A stretch of DNA of 64,000 nucleotides from AP-15 sp050729795. GTDB lineage: Bacteria > Pseudomonadota > Alphaproteobacteria > ATCC43930 > CGMCC-115725. Positions within the stretch are counted from its first letter, which is position 1, and the number at the start of each line of letters is the position of its first letter. The position numbers were made by a program, and so were the translations under genes. The notes beneath the pieces were generated by a model. It was not told the DNA's origin. It searched no databases and worked only from the letters and a program-made list of their open reading frames with translations. The stretch spans positions 1-64,000 of the forward strand of contig JBOHME010000002.1 in assembly GCA_050729795.1 (NCBI GenBank), written 5' to 3'. Shown here in pieces: positions 8,152 to 16,875 of this stretch.

Positions 8152-9189
8152 ATGCGATTTCTCGACCAGTGCAAGATTTACCTGAAAAGCGGTGACGGCG
8201 GCGCCGGCTCGGCCAGTTTCCGCCGCGAGAAGTTTATCGAGTTCGGCGGCCCCGATGGCGGCGATGGCGGCAAGGGCGGCGACATCGTGTTTGTCGCGGC
8301 GGACAATCTGAACACGCTGATCGATTACCGTTATCGACAGCATTTCCGGGCAGCGAACGGCCGCGGCGGGGCCGGGCGCGAAAAGACCGGCGCGCGTGCC
8401 CGAGATCTGGTCCTGACCGTGCCGGTCGGCACCGAGATCATCGAGGAGAACAAGGAGCTCGTGCTGGCCGATCTGACCCGTGCCGGCGAGCGCCTCGTCT
8501 TGCTGCGCGGCGGCGATGGCGGCTTTGGCAACACCCACTACAAGAGCTCGACCAATCGCGCGCCGCGCCGTGCCGATCCCGGCTGGCCGGGCCGGGAGGC
8601 GTGGGTATGGCTGCAGCTGAAGCTGATCGCCGATGTCGGGCTTGTCGGACTGCCCAACGCCGGCAAATCGACGTTTCTCGCCGCGGTATCGCACGCGCGG
8701 CCGAAGATCGCCGAGTATCCGTTCACGACGCTGAAGCCGCAGCTCGGCGTGGTGCGGCTCGACGACCGCGAATTTGTGTTGGCTGATCTGCCCGGACTGA
8801 TCGAGGGGGCGAGCGACGGGGTCGGCATCGGCACGCGTTTTCTTGGCCATGTCGAGCGCTGCGCGGTGATCCTGCATCTGATCGACGGCACGCTCGACGA
8901 TGTCGCCACCGCTTATCGGGTGATCCGCCACGAGCTCGCCGCCTATGGTCACGGTCTCGCCGGCAAGCCGGAAATCGTCGGGCTGAACAAGATCGACGCG
9001 CTCGATTCGGCAACAGTGACGGCAAAGCTCGACGCGCTGCAGGATGGGCCCGGGCCGGGGCACCGGGTGTTGCCGCTATCCGCGGTCTCCGGCAGCGGGA
9101 TTCGCGAGCTGCTGGCGGCGCTGTTCGCTGGGCTGGCGGCAAAAGACAGCGATGTCGCGCAGGCGGGCGCTCTTGCCGAAGCCACCTGA
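8152..9189 (+). CDS. obgE: Obg/CgtA GTPase
   Basis: 345 residues. The glycine-rich OBG fold occupies about residues 1-158 (MRFLDQCKIYLKSGDGG..., FGGPDGGDGGKGGDI), followed by the G domain with G1 GLPNAGKST (166-174), YPFTTLKPQLG (G2/switch I), DLPGLIEGA (G3), LNKID (G4). Obg binds the 50S subunit and links GTP/ppGpp levels to ribosome assembly. The ATG at 8152 matches the family start; the open frame upstream runs through the terminator and rpmA and is not coding. Position after rplU-rpmA and before proBA is typical of alphaproteobacteria. Confidence 0.97.
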   Translation: MRFLDQCKIYLKSGDGGAGSASFRREKFIEFGGPDGGDGGKGGDIVFVAADNLNTLIDYRYRQHFRAANGRGGAGREKTGARARDLVLTVPVGTEIIEENKELVLADLTRAGERLVLLRGGDGGFGNTHYKSSTNRAPRRADPGWPGREAWVWLQLKLIADVGLVGLPNAGKSTFLAAVSHARPKIAEYPFTTLKPQLGVVRLDDREFVLADLPGLIEGASDGVGIGTRFLGHVERCAVILHLIDGTLDDVATAYRVIRHELAAYGHGLAGKPEIVGLNKIDALDSATVTAKLDALQDGPGPGHRVLPLSAVSGSGIRELLAALFAGLAAKDSDVAQAGALAEAT

Positions 9190-9361
9190 TTGTTTTTTGC
9201 CGCACCGATTGGTGACGGGATGCCGCCACTCCTGTTCTTGGGAAACGATTGCTGCGGGGCGGTGCAACGAGAAGGAGGAGACTATCCCGCACTCTGATCG
9301 ACGTTGACGGCAATCGGGGTAATCTAGCGCCTTCTGTCCGACCCGGGTTGGGGAGCGTCGC

Positions 9362-9952
9362 GTGAAGGCTTTCATTCTCGACACACTCCAGGAAGCGCGG
9401 TCGTCCTTGGACGCCTTGCTGAGCAATGATCCGGCAATCGATGCCATTGCCGAGGCCGGGCGGATCCTGGTGGCGGCATTGCGGCGCGGCGATCGGATCT
9501 TCAGTTGCGGCAATGGCGGTTCGATGTGTGATGCCATGCACTTCGCCGAGGAGCTTTCGGGCTGCTATCGACTCGACCGCAAGGCTTTGGCTGCGATCGC
9601 TATTAGCGATTCCAGTCATTTGAGCTGTGTCGCTAACGACTACGGGTATGAAAAGGTCTTCAGCCGCTATTTGGAGGCTCACGGGCGATCCGGCGACTGC
9701 TTGCTCGCCGTTAGCACGAGCGGCAGCAGCCCGAATATCGTGGCGGCGGCCGCGACCGCCAAGGTCCTGGGACTGGCAGTGATCGGGCTCACCGGCAGAG
9801 CCCGCTCGCCCCTCGGACAGATGGCCGAGATTGACATCTGCACTCCGGCCGGGCGGTTTGCCGACCGAATCCAGGAGCTTCATATCAAAGTCACCCACAT
9901 CCTTATCGAGCTGGTCGAGCGGGAATTATTCCCGGAAAACTATGCCGAATGA
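9362..9952 (+). CDS. gmhA: Sedoheptulose-7-phosphate isomerase
   Basis: 196 residues, a SIS-domain protein that aligns closely with E. coli GmhA: FSCGNGGSMCDAMHFAEELS, AIAISDSSHLSCVANDYGYE, LAVSTSGSSPNIV and ADRIQELHIKVTHILIELVE. It makes D-glycero-heptose 7-phosphate, the first step of ADP-heptose for LPS core or other heptosylated glycans. GTG start with GGGGAG about 8 nt upstream. The other heptose genes (hldE, gmhB, hldD) are not in the window. It sits between obgE and proB, which are normally adjacent or nearly so in related genomes. Confidence 0.92.
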   Translation: MKAFILDTLQEARSSLDALLSNDPAIDAIAEAGRILVAALRRGDRIFSCGNGGSMCDAMHFAEELSGCYRLDRKALAAIAISDSSHLSCVANDYGYEKVFSRYLEAHGRSGDCLLAVSTSGSSPNIVAAAATAKVLGLAVIGLTGRARSPLGQMAEIDICTPAGRFADRIQELHIKVTHILIELVERELFPENYAE

Positions 9953-10007
9953 GATGGCCTTCTCCGATTCCTTGCCAAAGCCAGATCGGCTCGGCGCCGG
10001 GAGCAGC

Positions 10008-11174
10008 ATGGACCCCGCCGGACCCGCTGCGATAACTCCGGCCGGGGCGCTGGCCGGAGCGCGGCGGCTCGTCGTCAAGATCGGCTCGGCGCTGCTGGTC
10101 GCCGCGGATGGCGAGGTCAGGCGCCCGTGGCTCGATCTCTTGGCCGACGACGTGGCCCGGTGCCGCGCCCGCGGCCAGGATGTGATTCTCGTCTCGTCGG
10201 GTGCGATCGCGGTCGGCCGCCGCCATCTCGGGCTCGCCGGCAACCGGCTGCGCCTCGAGGAAAAGCAGGCGGCGGCGGCAACCGGGCAGATCCGCCTCGC
10301 GCACGCCTATCAGGAGGCGCTGGCGCGACACCGCATTACCGTCGCGCAGATCCTGCTGACCCTTGAGGACACTGAGGATCGGCGGCGGCATTTGAACGCG
10401 CGCGCCACCTTTGGCCAATTGCTGGGGCTGGGTGCGGTGCCGGTCGTCAACGAGAACGACACGATCGCCACCGCCGAGATCCGGTTTGGCGACAATGACC
10501 GGCTCGCCGCGCGGGTGGCGCAGATGACCAGCGCCGACGTCTTGGTGCTGCTGTCCGATATCGACGGGCTCTATACCGCTGATCCGCGCAAATATCCCGC
10601 TGCCCGCCACCTCGCGACCGTGCGCGACATCGGGCCCGAGATCGAGGCGATGGCCGGCGAAGCCGCACCCGGCTACAGCTCGGGCGGAATGGTGACCAAG
10701 CTCGCTGCCGCGCGGATCGCGATGAATGCCGGGTGCCACATGCTGATCGCGCGCGGCGCGCCGCTGCAGGATGCCGTGCCGGAGCCGCTTGCGGCGATCG
10801 AGGCCGGCGGCCGGGCGACCTTGTTTCTACCGCGCGGCGAGCCGATCTCGGCGCGCAAATCCTGGATCGCCGGGACCGTCGAGCCGTCCGGTAGCATCAC
10901 CGTCGACGATGGCGCAGTGCTGGCATTGAACCGTGGGCGCAGTCTGTTGCCGGCCGGCATCGTCGCGGTCGAAGGGGTGTTCGAGCGCGGCGACGCGGTG
11001 GTGGTGCGCACCCGCACCGGGGCGGAGGCCGGCCGTGGGCTGTCGGCTTATTCGAGCGCCGACATTCGTCGCATCGCCGGGCACAAGAGTGGTGAAATCG
11101 CCGGCATACTCGGCTACCGTGGGCGCGACGAGATCATTCATCGCGACGATCTGGTGGTGACCGAACACCGATGA
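10008..11174 (+). CDS. proB: Glutamate 5-kinase
   Basis: 388 residues. Amino-acid kinase domain with LVVKIGSALL near residue 22, ILVSSGAIAVGRRHLG, VPVVNENDTIA and FGDNDRLAARVA, then a C-terminal PUA domain (GRSLLPAGIVAVEGVFERGD... GLSAYSSADIRRIAGHKS). It phosphorylates glutamate as the first step of proline synthesis. The ATG at 10008 is preferred because GGGAG lies 5 nt upstream; ATGs at 9942 or 9954 would overlap or abut gmhA. Its TGA overlaps the ATG of proA (ATGA), so the pair is co-translated. Confidence 0.96.
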   Translation: MDPAGPAAITPAGALAGARRLVVKIGSALLVAADGEVRRPWLDLLADDVARCRARGQDVILVSSGAIAVGRRHLGLAGNRLRLEEKQAAAATGQIRLAHAYQEALARHRITVAQILLTLEDTEDRRRHLNARATFGQLLGLGAVPVVNENDTIATAEIRFGDNDRLAARVAQMTSADVLVLLSDIDGLYTADPRKYPAARHLATVRDIGPEIEAMAGEAAPGYSSGGMVTKLAAARIAMNAGCHMLIARGAPLQDAVPEPLAAIEAGGRATLFLPRGEPISARKSWIAGTVEPSGSITVDDGAVLALNRGRSLLPAGIVAVEGVFERGDAVVVRTRTGAEAGRGLSAYSSADIRRIAGHKSGEIAGILGYRGRDEIIHRDDLVVTEHR

Positions 11175-12499
11175 CGCCGGACTCGATGCCATACACCGTG
11201 AACAGCGGACCCTCGCAGCATCATCACGCCGCGGTGCCCGATCCGGCGCTGGCCAGCGGAATGGCCGAGATCGGACAGCGCGCCCGTGCCGCTGCGGCGG
11301 TGCTGGCGACAGCCCCGGCGGCGGCCAAGACCGCGGCGTTGCGTGCCGCGGCGGCGGCGATCCGCGCCGGCGAAAAAGAAATTCTCGCCGCCAATAGCCG
11401 CGATATCGCCGAGGCCGAGGGCGAAGGGCTGGCACCGGTTCTGCGCGAGCGGCTGGCGCTCGATCCCAAACGGCTGGCGGCGATCGCCGCGGGGCTCGAA
11501 GCGATCGCCGAACTGCCCGATCCGGTCGGCCGCAGTCTCGGCCGCTGGAGCCGTCCCAACGGGCTCGATATCGAGCGGGTCGCGGTACCGCTCGGCGTCA
11601 TCGGCATCATCTATGAGAGCCGGCCGAACGTGACCGCGGATGCCGGTGGGCTGGCGCTCAAATCCGGCAACGCGGCGATCCTGCGCGGCGGCTCGGAAAG
11701 CTTTCATTCGTCGCGCGCGCTGGTCGCGGCGCTCGCCGCGGGGCTGCGCGAAGCCGGTCTGCCCGAGACGGCGATCCAGCTGGTGCCGACCCGCGACCGC
11801 GCCGCGGTCGGGCTGATGCTCGCGATGAACGGGGTCATCGACATCATCGTCCCACGCGGCGGGGCCTCACTGATTGAGCGGGTGCAGCGCGAGAGTCGCA
11901 TCCCGGTCATCGCCCATCTCGAAGGGCTGTGCCACACCTATATCGATGCCGCCGCCGATCCGCAGAAGGCGCGGGCGATCGTGCTCAACGCCAAGATGCG
12001 CCGGGTGTCGATCTGTGGCGCCACCGAAACGCTGCTGGTGGACCGGCGGGTGGCAGCGTCCCAGCTGCCGGCGATCCTGACCGACCTGCGGGCCGCGGGC
12101 TGTGAGTTGCGCGGCGATCCGGAGACGCTCAAGGTATACCCGGCGGCAGTGCCGGCGACCGAGGCGGATTGGCGCACCGAATATCTCGACGCGATCCTCG
12201 CCGTGCGGATCGTCGAGGGGGTCGGCGAGGCGATCGACCACATCAACCGCTGGGGTTCGCACCATACCGATGCGATCGTCACCGAGGATGCCGCCACCGC
12301 AGAGCGGTTTTTGTCCGAGATCGACAGCGCCATCGTTCTGGTCAACGCATCCACTCAGTTCGCCGATGGCGGCGAATTCGGCATGGGGGCGGAAATCGGC
12401 ATCTCGACCCAGCGCCTGCCGCCGCGCGGCCCGGTCGGCGCCGAGCAGCTGACGACCTATAAGTATCTCGTCCGCGGCAACGGTCAGGTGCGGCCCTGA
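11171..12499 (+). CDS. proA: Gamma-glutamyl phosphate reductase
   Basis: 442 residues. Aldehyde-dehydrogenase-like fold: PLGVIGIIYESRPNVTADAG, LKSGNAAILRGGSES, LVPTRDRAAVG, and the catalytic cysteine C282 in RRVSICGATETLLV; closes with LTTYKYLVRGNGQVR. It reduces gamma-glutamyl phosphate to glutamate semialdehyde with NADPH. The N-terminus carries about 25 extra residues including HHH compared with E. coli ProA (417 aa). Start fixed by the ATGA overlap with proB. Confidence 0.97.
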   Translation: MTPDSMPYTVNSGPSQHHHAAVPDPALASGMAEIGQRARAAAAVLATAPAAAKTAALRAAAAAIRAGEKEILAANSRDIAEAEGEGLAPVLRERLALDPKRLAAIAAGLEAIAELPDPVGRSLGRWSRPNGLDIERVAVPLGVIGIIYESRPNVTADAGGLALKSGNAAILRGGSESFHSSRALVAALAAGLREAGLPETAIQLVPTRDRAAVGLMLAMNGVIDIIVPRGGASLIERVQRESRIPVIAHLEGLCHTYIDAAADPQKARAIVLNAKMRRVSICGATETLLVDRRVAASQLPAILTDLRAAGCELRGDPETLKVYPAAVPATEADWRTEYLDAILAVRIVEGVGEAIDHINRWGSHHTDAIVTEDAATAERFLSEIDSAIVLVNASTQFADGGEFGMGAEIGISTQRLPPRGPVGAEQLTTYKYLVRGNGQVRP

Positions 12500-12555
12500 C
12501 AGGCGCGACGACGCGCATCGAGATTGCTCCTTGCCGGCAAGGACGGCGCGGGCGA

Positions 12556-13569
12556 GTGGCGCGCCATCGCCGTATCGGGTTGTTGGGTGGCTCGTTCAAC
12601 CCGGCGCATCAGGGGCATTTGCATCTGAGCCTGAATGCGCTCGCCCGGCTCGATCTCGACGAGGTGTGGTGGCTGGTGTCACCGCAGAACCCGTTGAAGC
12701 CGGCAGCCGGCATGGGCGAGTTTGCCGATCGGCTCGCTGCGGCGCGGCGGGTCGCCCGCTTGCATCCCCGGATCCGCGTCAGCGATCTGGAAAACCGGCT
12801 CGGCGGCAGCCACTACACGATCGATACGCTGGTCGCGCTCGTCCGCCGTTTCCCGCGCCTCCGCTTTGTCTGGCTGATGGGAGCGGACAATCTGGTGCAG
12901 CTGCGACACTGGCAGCGTTGGGCCGAGATCTTTGCGACCGTGCCAATCGCGGTGTTCGATCGTCCGTCCTACGCGCGCAAGGCGCTGGCCGGGCTTGCCG
13001 CCGCGCGGTTCGCCCGTTATCGGCTGCCGCAAGCGGCGGGGCGTCGCCTCGCCGAGGCCGAGCCGCCCGCCTGGGCGTTCTTCCACACTCCGCTCGACCC
13101 GAATTCGGCGACCGGCATCCGCACCGGTCGGCAATCGGAAGCCGTGACGGCCGATGTCGCCGAGCCCCGTGACGCGGCCATCACGCCGCTGGTGCCCCGC
13201 GCGCGGGCGCCGCGCCTCCCGCGCCTGACCCCGCGTGAGCTCCTCGCTCTGATCATCACGACGCTGGAAGACGGGAAGGCCGAGGAATTGGTTACGATCG
13301 AGCTCGCCGGCAAGACGACGATCGCCGACCATATGGTGGTCGCTACCGGCCGCTCGGCGCGCCAGGTGGCGGCGCTGACCGAGCATCTCGAAGCGGCATT
13401 GCGGCATCGCGTGCGGGTGACGATCGAAGGCAAGGCGCAGGGCGACTGGGTGCTGATCGACGCCGGAGATGTCATCATCCACCTGTTCCGACCCGAGATT
13501 CGTGTCTATTACAACCTTGAAAAGCTGTGGAGCGAGGCGCTGCCCGACGCCGAGGCGCTCCGCCAATAG
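12556..13569 (+). CDS. Fused nicotinate-nucleotide adenylyltransferase - ribosomal silencing factor (NadD-RsfS)
   Basis: One uninterrupted 337-codon frame holds two proteins that are normally separate. Residues about 1-189 are NadD: GLLGGSFNPAHQGHLHL (ATP-binding HxGH), WWLVSPQNPLKP, FVWLMGADNL, and FFHTPLDPNSATGIR, the ISSTxIR-type end motif. Residues about 223-335 are RsfS/YbeB: LTPRELLALIITTLEDGKAE, DHMVVATGRSARQV, GKAQGDWVLIDAGDVIIHLF, IRVYYNLEKLW. A Pro/Arg/Ala-rich linker joins them. NadD makes deamido-NAD; RsfS blocks subunit joining in starvation. GTG start at 12556. A GTG at 13144 (codon 197) could also start a free RsfS. No stop codon separates the parts. Confidence 0.85.
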   Translation: MARHRRIGLLGGSFNPAHQGHLHLSLNALARLDLDEVWWLVSPQNPLKPAAGMGEFADRLAAARRVARLHPRIRVSDLENRLGGSHYTIDTLVALVRRFPRLRFVWLMGADNLVQLRHWQRWAEIFATVPIAVFDRPSYARKALAGLAAARFARYRLPQAAGRRLAEAEPPAWAFFHTPLDPNSATGIRTGRQSEAVTADVAEPRDAAITPLVPRARAPRLPRLTPRELLALIITTLEDGKAEELVTIELAGKTTIADHMVVATGRSARQVAALTEHLEAALRHRVRVTIEGKAQGDWVLIDAGDVIIHLFRPEIRVYYNLEKLWSEALPDAEALRQ

Positions 13570-13605
13570 TGCCGGCACGATTGCTGGCCAAGCGCGCGGG
13601 CAGGA

Positions 13606-14079
13606 TTGAGAGCTGCCGCGATCCGCTATCGCCTTCTTGCCATCGGCCGGCTGCGCAGCGGTCCGCTCCAGGAGCTGGCAGCGCTTTATGCGGCGCGGAT
13701 TGTGCCGCCACCGATGATTGTCGAGCTCGACGATCGCCGTCGCCTGCCGGCGGCGCTCGTCAAGGAGCGGGAGGCGGCGCTGATCCTCGGCGCATTGCCC
13801 GCGGCTGTGCCGCTCATCGCACTCGACGCGCAGGGTGCGCCGTGGTCGAGCCGCGCGCTCGCCGACCGCTTGGCGCAGTGGCGCGACCATGGCGTTTCCG
13901 AACTTGCCTTTGCCATCGGCGGAGCGGAGGGGCTCGGCAGCGCGGTGCTGGAGCGGGCGAGGGAGGTGGTCTCGCTGGGTGCGATGACCTGGCCGCATCT
14001 CTTGGTTCGCGGCATGCTGCTCGAACAGCTCTACCGCGCCCAGCAGATCCTCGCCGGACACCCCTATCACCGGGAGTGA
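13606..14079 (+). CDS. rlmH: 23S rRNA (pseudouridine-1915-N3)-methyltransferase
   Basis: 157 residues with the SPOUT knot of RlmH: YRLLAIGRLRSGPLQELAAL, LIALDAQGAPWSS, LAFAIGGAEGLG, ARE-VVSLGAMTWPHLLVRGMLLEQLYRA and the invariant end HPYHRE. It methylates pseudouridine 1915 in helix 69 of assembled ribosomes. The only start consistent with length is a TTG at 13606, a weak start. It follows the nadD-rsfS gene at 36 nt, the standard neighbourhood (nadD-rsfS-rlmH). Confidence 0.94.
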   Translation: MRAAAIRYRLLAIGRLRSGPLQELAALYAARIVPPPMIVELDDRRRLPAALVKEREAALILGALPAAVPLIALDAQGAPWSSRALADRLAQWRDHGVSELAFAIGGAEGLGSAVLERAREVVSLGAMTWPHLLVRGMLLEQLYRAQQILAGHPYHRE

Positions 14080-14082
14080 GCG

Positions 14083-16131
14083 ATGTTCCGCATCGGCATC
14101 GATGTCGGCGGCACCTTTACCGATCTTGTCGCCATCGACGATCGAGGCGGCGCCACGCTCGAAAAAATCGCCTCGACGCCGGATGACCCTTCGGTCGGCG
14201 TGCTCGATGGGCTGCGCCTGCTGGCCGACCGGCTCAATTGCCCGCTCGCGGTGCTGCTCGCCGAAACGACCCGCATCGTTCATGGCACCACGGTAGCAAC
14301 CAACGCGCTGCTGCAACGCACCGGGGCCCGCGTCGGTCTGTTGACCACCGAGGGTCATCGCGACGTGATCGAGATGCGCGAGGGGCTCAAGGACGACCGC
14401 TACAATCTGCGCGTGGCTCCGCCCGAGCAGCTGGTCCCGCGCCGGCTCCGGCTCGGGGTGCGCGAGCGGCTGCGCGCCGACAGCCGGGTCGAGACACCGC
14501 TCGATCGAGCCTCGCTCGAGCGCGCCGTGGCGCTCTTGAAAGAGCAGGCGGTCGAGGCGGTGGCGGTGTGCTTTCTGCACGCCTGGCGCGATCCACGCCA
14601 TGAGCTGGCGACCCGCGCCGTCCTTGAGCGGGAGATGCCCACAGCCTACCTCTCGCTGTCGGCCGAAATCCTGCCACAGATCAAGGAGTTCGAGCGGGTT
14701 TCGACCACTGTCGTCAACGCCTATGTCGGCCCGGTCGTGGCGCGCTATCTGGACCGGCTCGATCGCCGCCTGCGGTCGGCCGGGTATTCCGGTTCGACCT
14801 TGATCATCCAGTCGCATGGTGGCGTTGTGCCGATCGCCGAGGCAGGGCGGCTGGCGGCCGGAGCGGTGCTGTCAGGGCCGGCCGGTGGGGTCGCAGGCGC
14901 CGTGCATGCGGCGGGGCTGTCGGGCGTCGGCGATCTCGTCGCCTTCGACATGGGCGGGACCAGCACCGATATTTCGCTGATTGTCCAGTCGCGGCCGACC
15001 TTGGCGAGCGGTCGCCGCGTCGCCGGCCATGCGATCGCGCTGAACAGTCTTGATATCGCCAGCATCGGCGCCGGTGGCGGCTCGATCGCGCGGGTCGATC
15101 CGGGCGGCATCTTGCATATCGGGCCGCAGAGCGCCGGCGCGGTGCCGGGCCCTGCCTGCTATGGCGGTGGCGGCAGCGCTGCAACCGTCACCGATGCCAA
15201 CCTGCTGCTCGGCTATCTCGACGCGGATGGCTTTCTTGGCGGTCGCCGCCGGCTCGACACCGCTGCCGCGGCAACGGCCGTGGACGCGGTCGCGGCGAAG
15301 CTCGGCATCAGCCGCATTGCCGCGGCCGAGGGGATTCACCGCGTCGTCAACACCAGCATGGCTGAGGGCGTACGGCTCGTCTCGGTGCGGCGCGGCGTCG
15401 ACCCACGGCGCTTCGCGCTGCTGGCCTTTGGCGGCGCCTCCGGTCTGCACGCGACCGCGGTCGCGCGCGCACTTGATCTCGAACGGGTGATCGTGCCGCG
15501 CACCGCCGCGGTGCTGTCGGCCTGGGGCATGCTGGCGACCGATCTGCGCTTTGAGGTGGCGCGCACCCATATCGGCGACGCGCAGGCGCTCGACGGTGCC
15601 GCGATCAAGCGGCTGTTCGGCGCAATGGAGACCGAAGCTCTCTCACGCCTGCGCGGCTCGTTTGCAGGGCCGGCGCGGGTCTCGCGCTCGGCCGAAATGC
15701 GCTATGGCGAACAGGTGTTCGAGATCGCAGTGCCGCTCGACGACGTCGATTGGTCGGTTCCCGACCCGCTGCCACAAATCGTCGAGCGCTTTCATCGCCG
15801 CCATGAGGAACTCTACACCTATTCGCTCCGCGATGAGCAGGCGGTGCTGGTCAATGCGCGCGTCGCCGTCAGCGGCATCCTCGAAGCCCCGCCGCGCGAA
15901 ACCGCGCTGCCCGAGACGCCGCCGGCGCCGCCCCGCAGCGAGCGTGCGATCTGGCTCGGCACCTGGACCCCTGCGCCAGTCCATGATTTCGCGACGCTGG
16001 CGCCTGCGCAGATCATCGCCGGCCCGGCCTTGATCGAGGCAGCGATGACGACTGTGCTGCTGCGCCCTGGTGATCGCGCCGTGGTTAGTTGCCTCGGCTG
16101 GCTCGACATCGCCGTGCCCGCGCGCGCCTGA
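14083..16131 (+). CDS. Hydantoinase A / 5-oxoprolinase-type protein (HyuA family)
   Basis: 682 residues. ASKHA-type ATP-binding motifs FRIGIDVGGTFTDLVAID, VHGTTVATNALLQRTGARVG, GHRDVIEMREG, FDMGGTSTDISLI and LAFGGASGLHA, plus the C-terminal HyuA domain (RYGEQVFEIAVPL). Relatives hydrolyse or carboxylate in an ATP-dependent way (N-methylhydantoinase A, 5-oxoprolinase, acetone carboxylase beta) and almost always work with a HyuB subunit. No HyuB gene follows here: the next gene is convergent. Starts 3 nt after rlmH with GGGAGTGAGCG before the ATG, so it is an add-on to the housekeeping operon. Confidence 0.85.
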   Translation: MFRIGIDVGGTFTDLVAIDDRGGATLEKIASTPDDPSVGVLDGLRLLADRLNCPLAVLLAETTRIVHGTTVATNALLQRTGARVGLLTTEGHRDVIEMREGLKDDRYNLRVAPPEQLVPRRLRLGVRERLRADSRVETPLDRASLERAVALLKEQAVEAVAVCFLHAWRDPRHELATRAVLEREMPTAYLSLSAEILPQIKEFERVSTTVVNAYVGPVVARYLDRLDRRLRSAGYSGSTLIIQSHGGVVPIAEAGRLAAGAVLSGPAGGVAGAVHAAGLSGVGDLVAFDMGGTSTDISLIVQSRPTLASGRRVAGHAIALNSLDIASIGAGGGSIARVDPGGILHIGPQSAGAVPGPACYGGGGSAATVTDANLLLGYLDADGFLGGRRRLDTAAAATAVDAVAAKLGISRIAAAEGIHRVVNTSMAEGVRLVSVRRGVDPRRFALLAFGGASGLHATAVARALDLERVIVPRTAAVLSAWGMLATDLRFEVARTHIGDAQALDGAAIKRLFGAMETEALSRLRGSFAGPARVSRSAEMRYGEQVFEIAVPLDDVDWSVPDPLPQIVERFHRRHEELYTYSLRDEQAVLVNARVAVSGILEAPPRETALPETPPAPPRSERAIWLGTWTPAPVHDFATLAPAQIIAGPALIEAAMTTVLLRPGDRAVVSCLGWLDIAVPARA

Positions 16132-16185
16132 GGTTTCGCCGCGCACCGGCCGCGCTCCGGGTGGTGGCGCGCTCCACGCCGGAAA

Positions 16186-16875
16186 TCAGCCGAGTGCCGC
16201 GGCGGCGCGGGCGATGCGCTCCGCCCGGTCGTGCTGCCGTGCCGCGGCTCGCGCGCGCACTGCGGCGACAATCTCGCGATCGGCCGTTTCGGGGGATCCC
16301 GCGGCAAAGGGTGGCGCCGGGTCGTATTCGATCGCCAGCTGGATCGCCTCGGCTGCGGTGCGGCCGGCAATGTCGGCGGCGACCGCGAGCGCCACGTCGA
16401 TACCCGCGGTGACACCGCCACCGGTATAGAGATTGCCGTCGTGCACGATACGTTTGGCCATCGGCTCGGCGCCGAACGCCGGAAGAAACTCGCGCGACAT
16501 CCAGTGCGTCGCGGCGCGCCGGCCGCGCAGCAGCCCGGCGGCGCCCAGCACCAGCGAGCCGGTGCAGATGCCGACGACGTAGCGCGCCGTCGCCGCAGTG
16601 GTGCGCAAAAACCCCAGAACCTCGCGATCTTCGAGCAACGGGTTGACGCCGGGCCCGCCGGGAACCAGCACCAGGTCGAGCGGCGGGCAATCGGTGAGGG
16701 TGGCCGTCGGCACGATCGCGAGCCCATGCTCGCTGCGCACCGGCTGCAAATCCCTCCACAGCAGCACGGTTTCGCTGCCGGGCAGCCGCGCCAGCACCTC
16801 GTAAGGGCCGGTCAGGTCGAGCTGGGTCAAGCCGGGAAACACCAGCATCCCGCTGCGAAAATCAGGCTCACGCAT
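16186..16875 (-). CDS. DJ-1/PfpI family protein, isonitrile hydratase-like
   Basis: 229 residues. Class I glutamine-amidotransferase-like fold: FRSGMLVFPGLTQLDLTGPYE, LDLVLVPGGPGVNPLL and the nucleophile elbow VVGICTGSLVLGAAGLL, with Cys in the G-I-C-T-G turn, followed by RAATHW. This pattern is that of isonitrile hydratase (InhA) and related ThiJ/PfpI proteins rather than AraC-type regulators, as no HTH follows. Start chosen at 16875: GGGAGGT lies 6 nt upstream, better than the extended frame. It is convergent with the HyuA gene. Confidence 0.82.
   Translation of the reverse strand: MREPDFRSGMLVFPGLTQLDLTGPYEVLARLPGSETVLLWRDLQPVRSEHGLAIVPTATLTDCPPLDLVLVPGGPGVNPLLEDREVLGFLRTTAATARYVVGICTGSLVLGAAGLLRGRRAATHWMSREFLPAFGAEPMAKRIVHDGNLYTGGGVTAGIDVALAVAADIAGRTAAEAIQLAIEYDPAPPFAAGSPETADREIVAAVRARAAARQHDRAERIARAAAALG

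Noticed and set aside
12679..14817. Long antisense open frame (712 codons) over nadD-rsfS, rlmH and hyuA
   Set aside because: It lies opposite well-conserved genes, is Arg/Asp/His-rich with no motif; high-GC third-codon bias produces such long frames.
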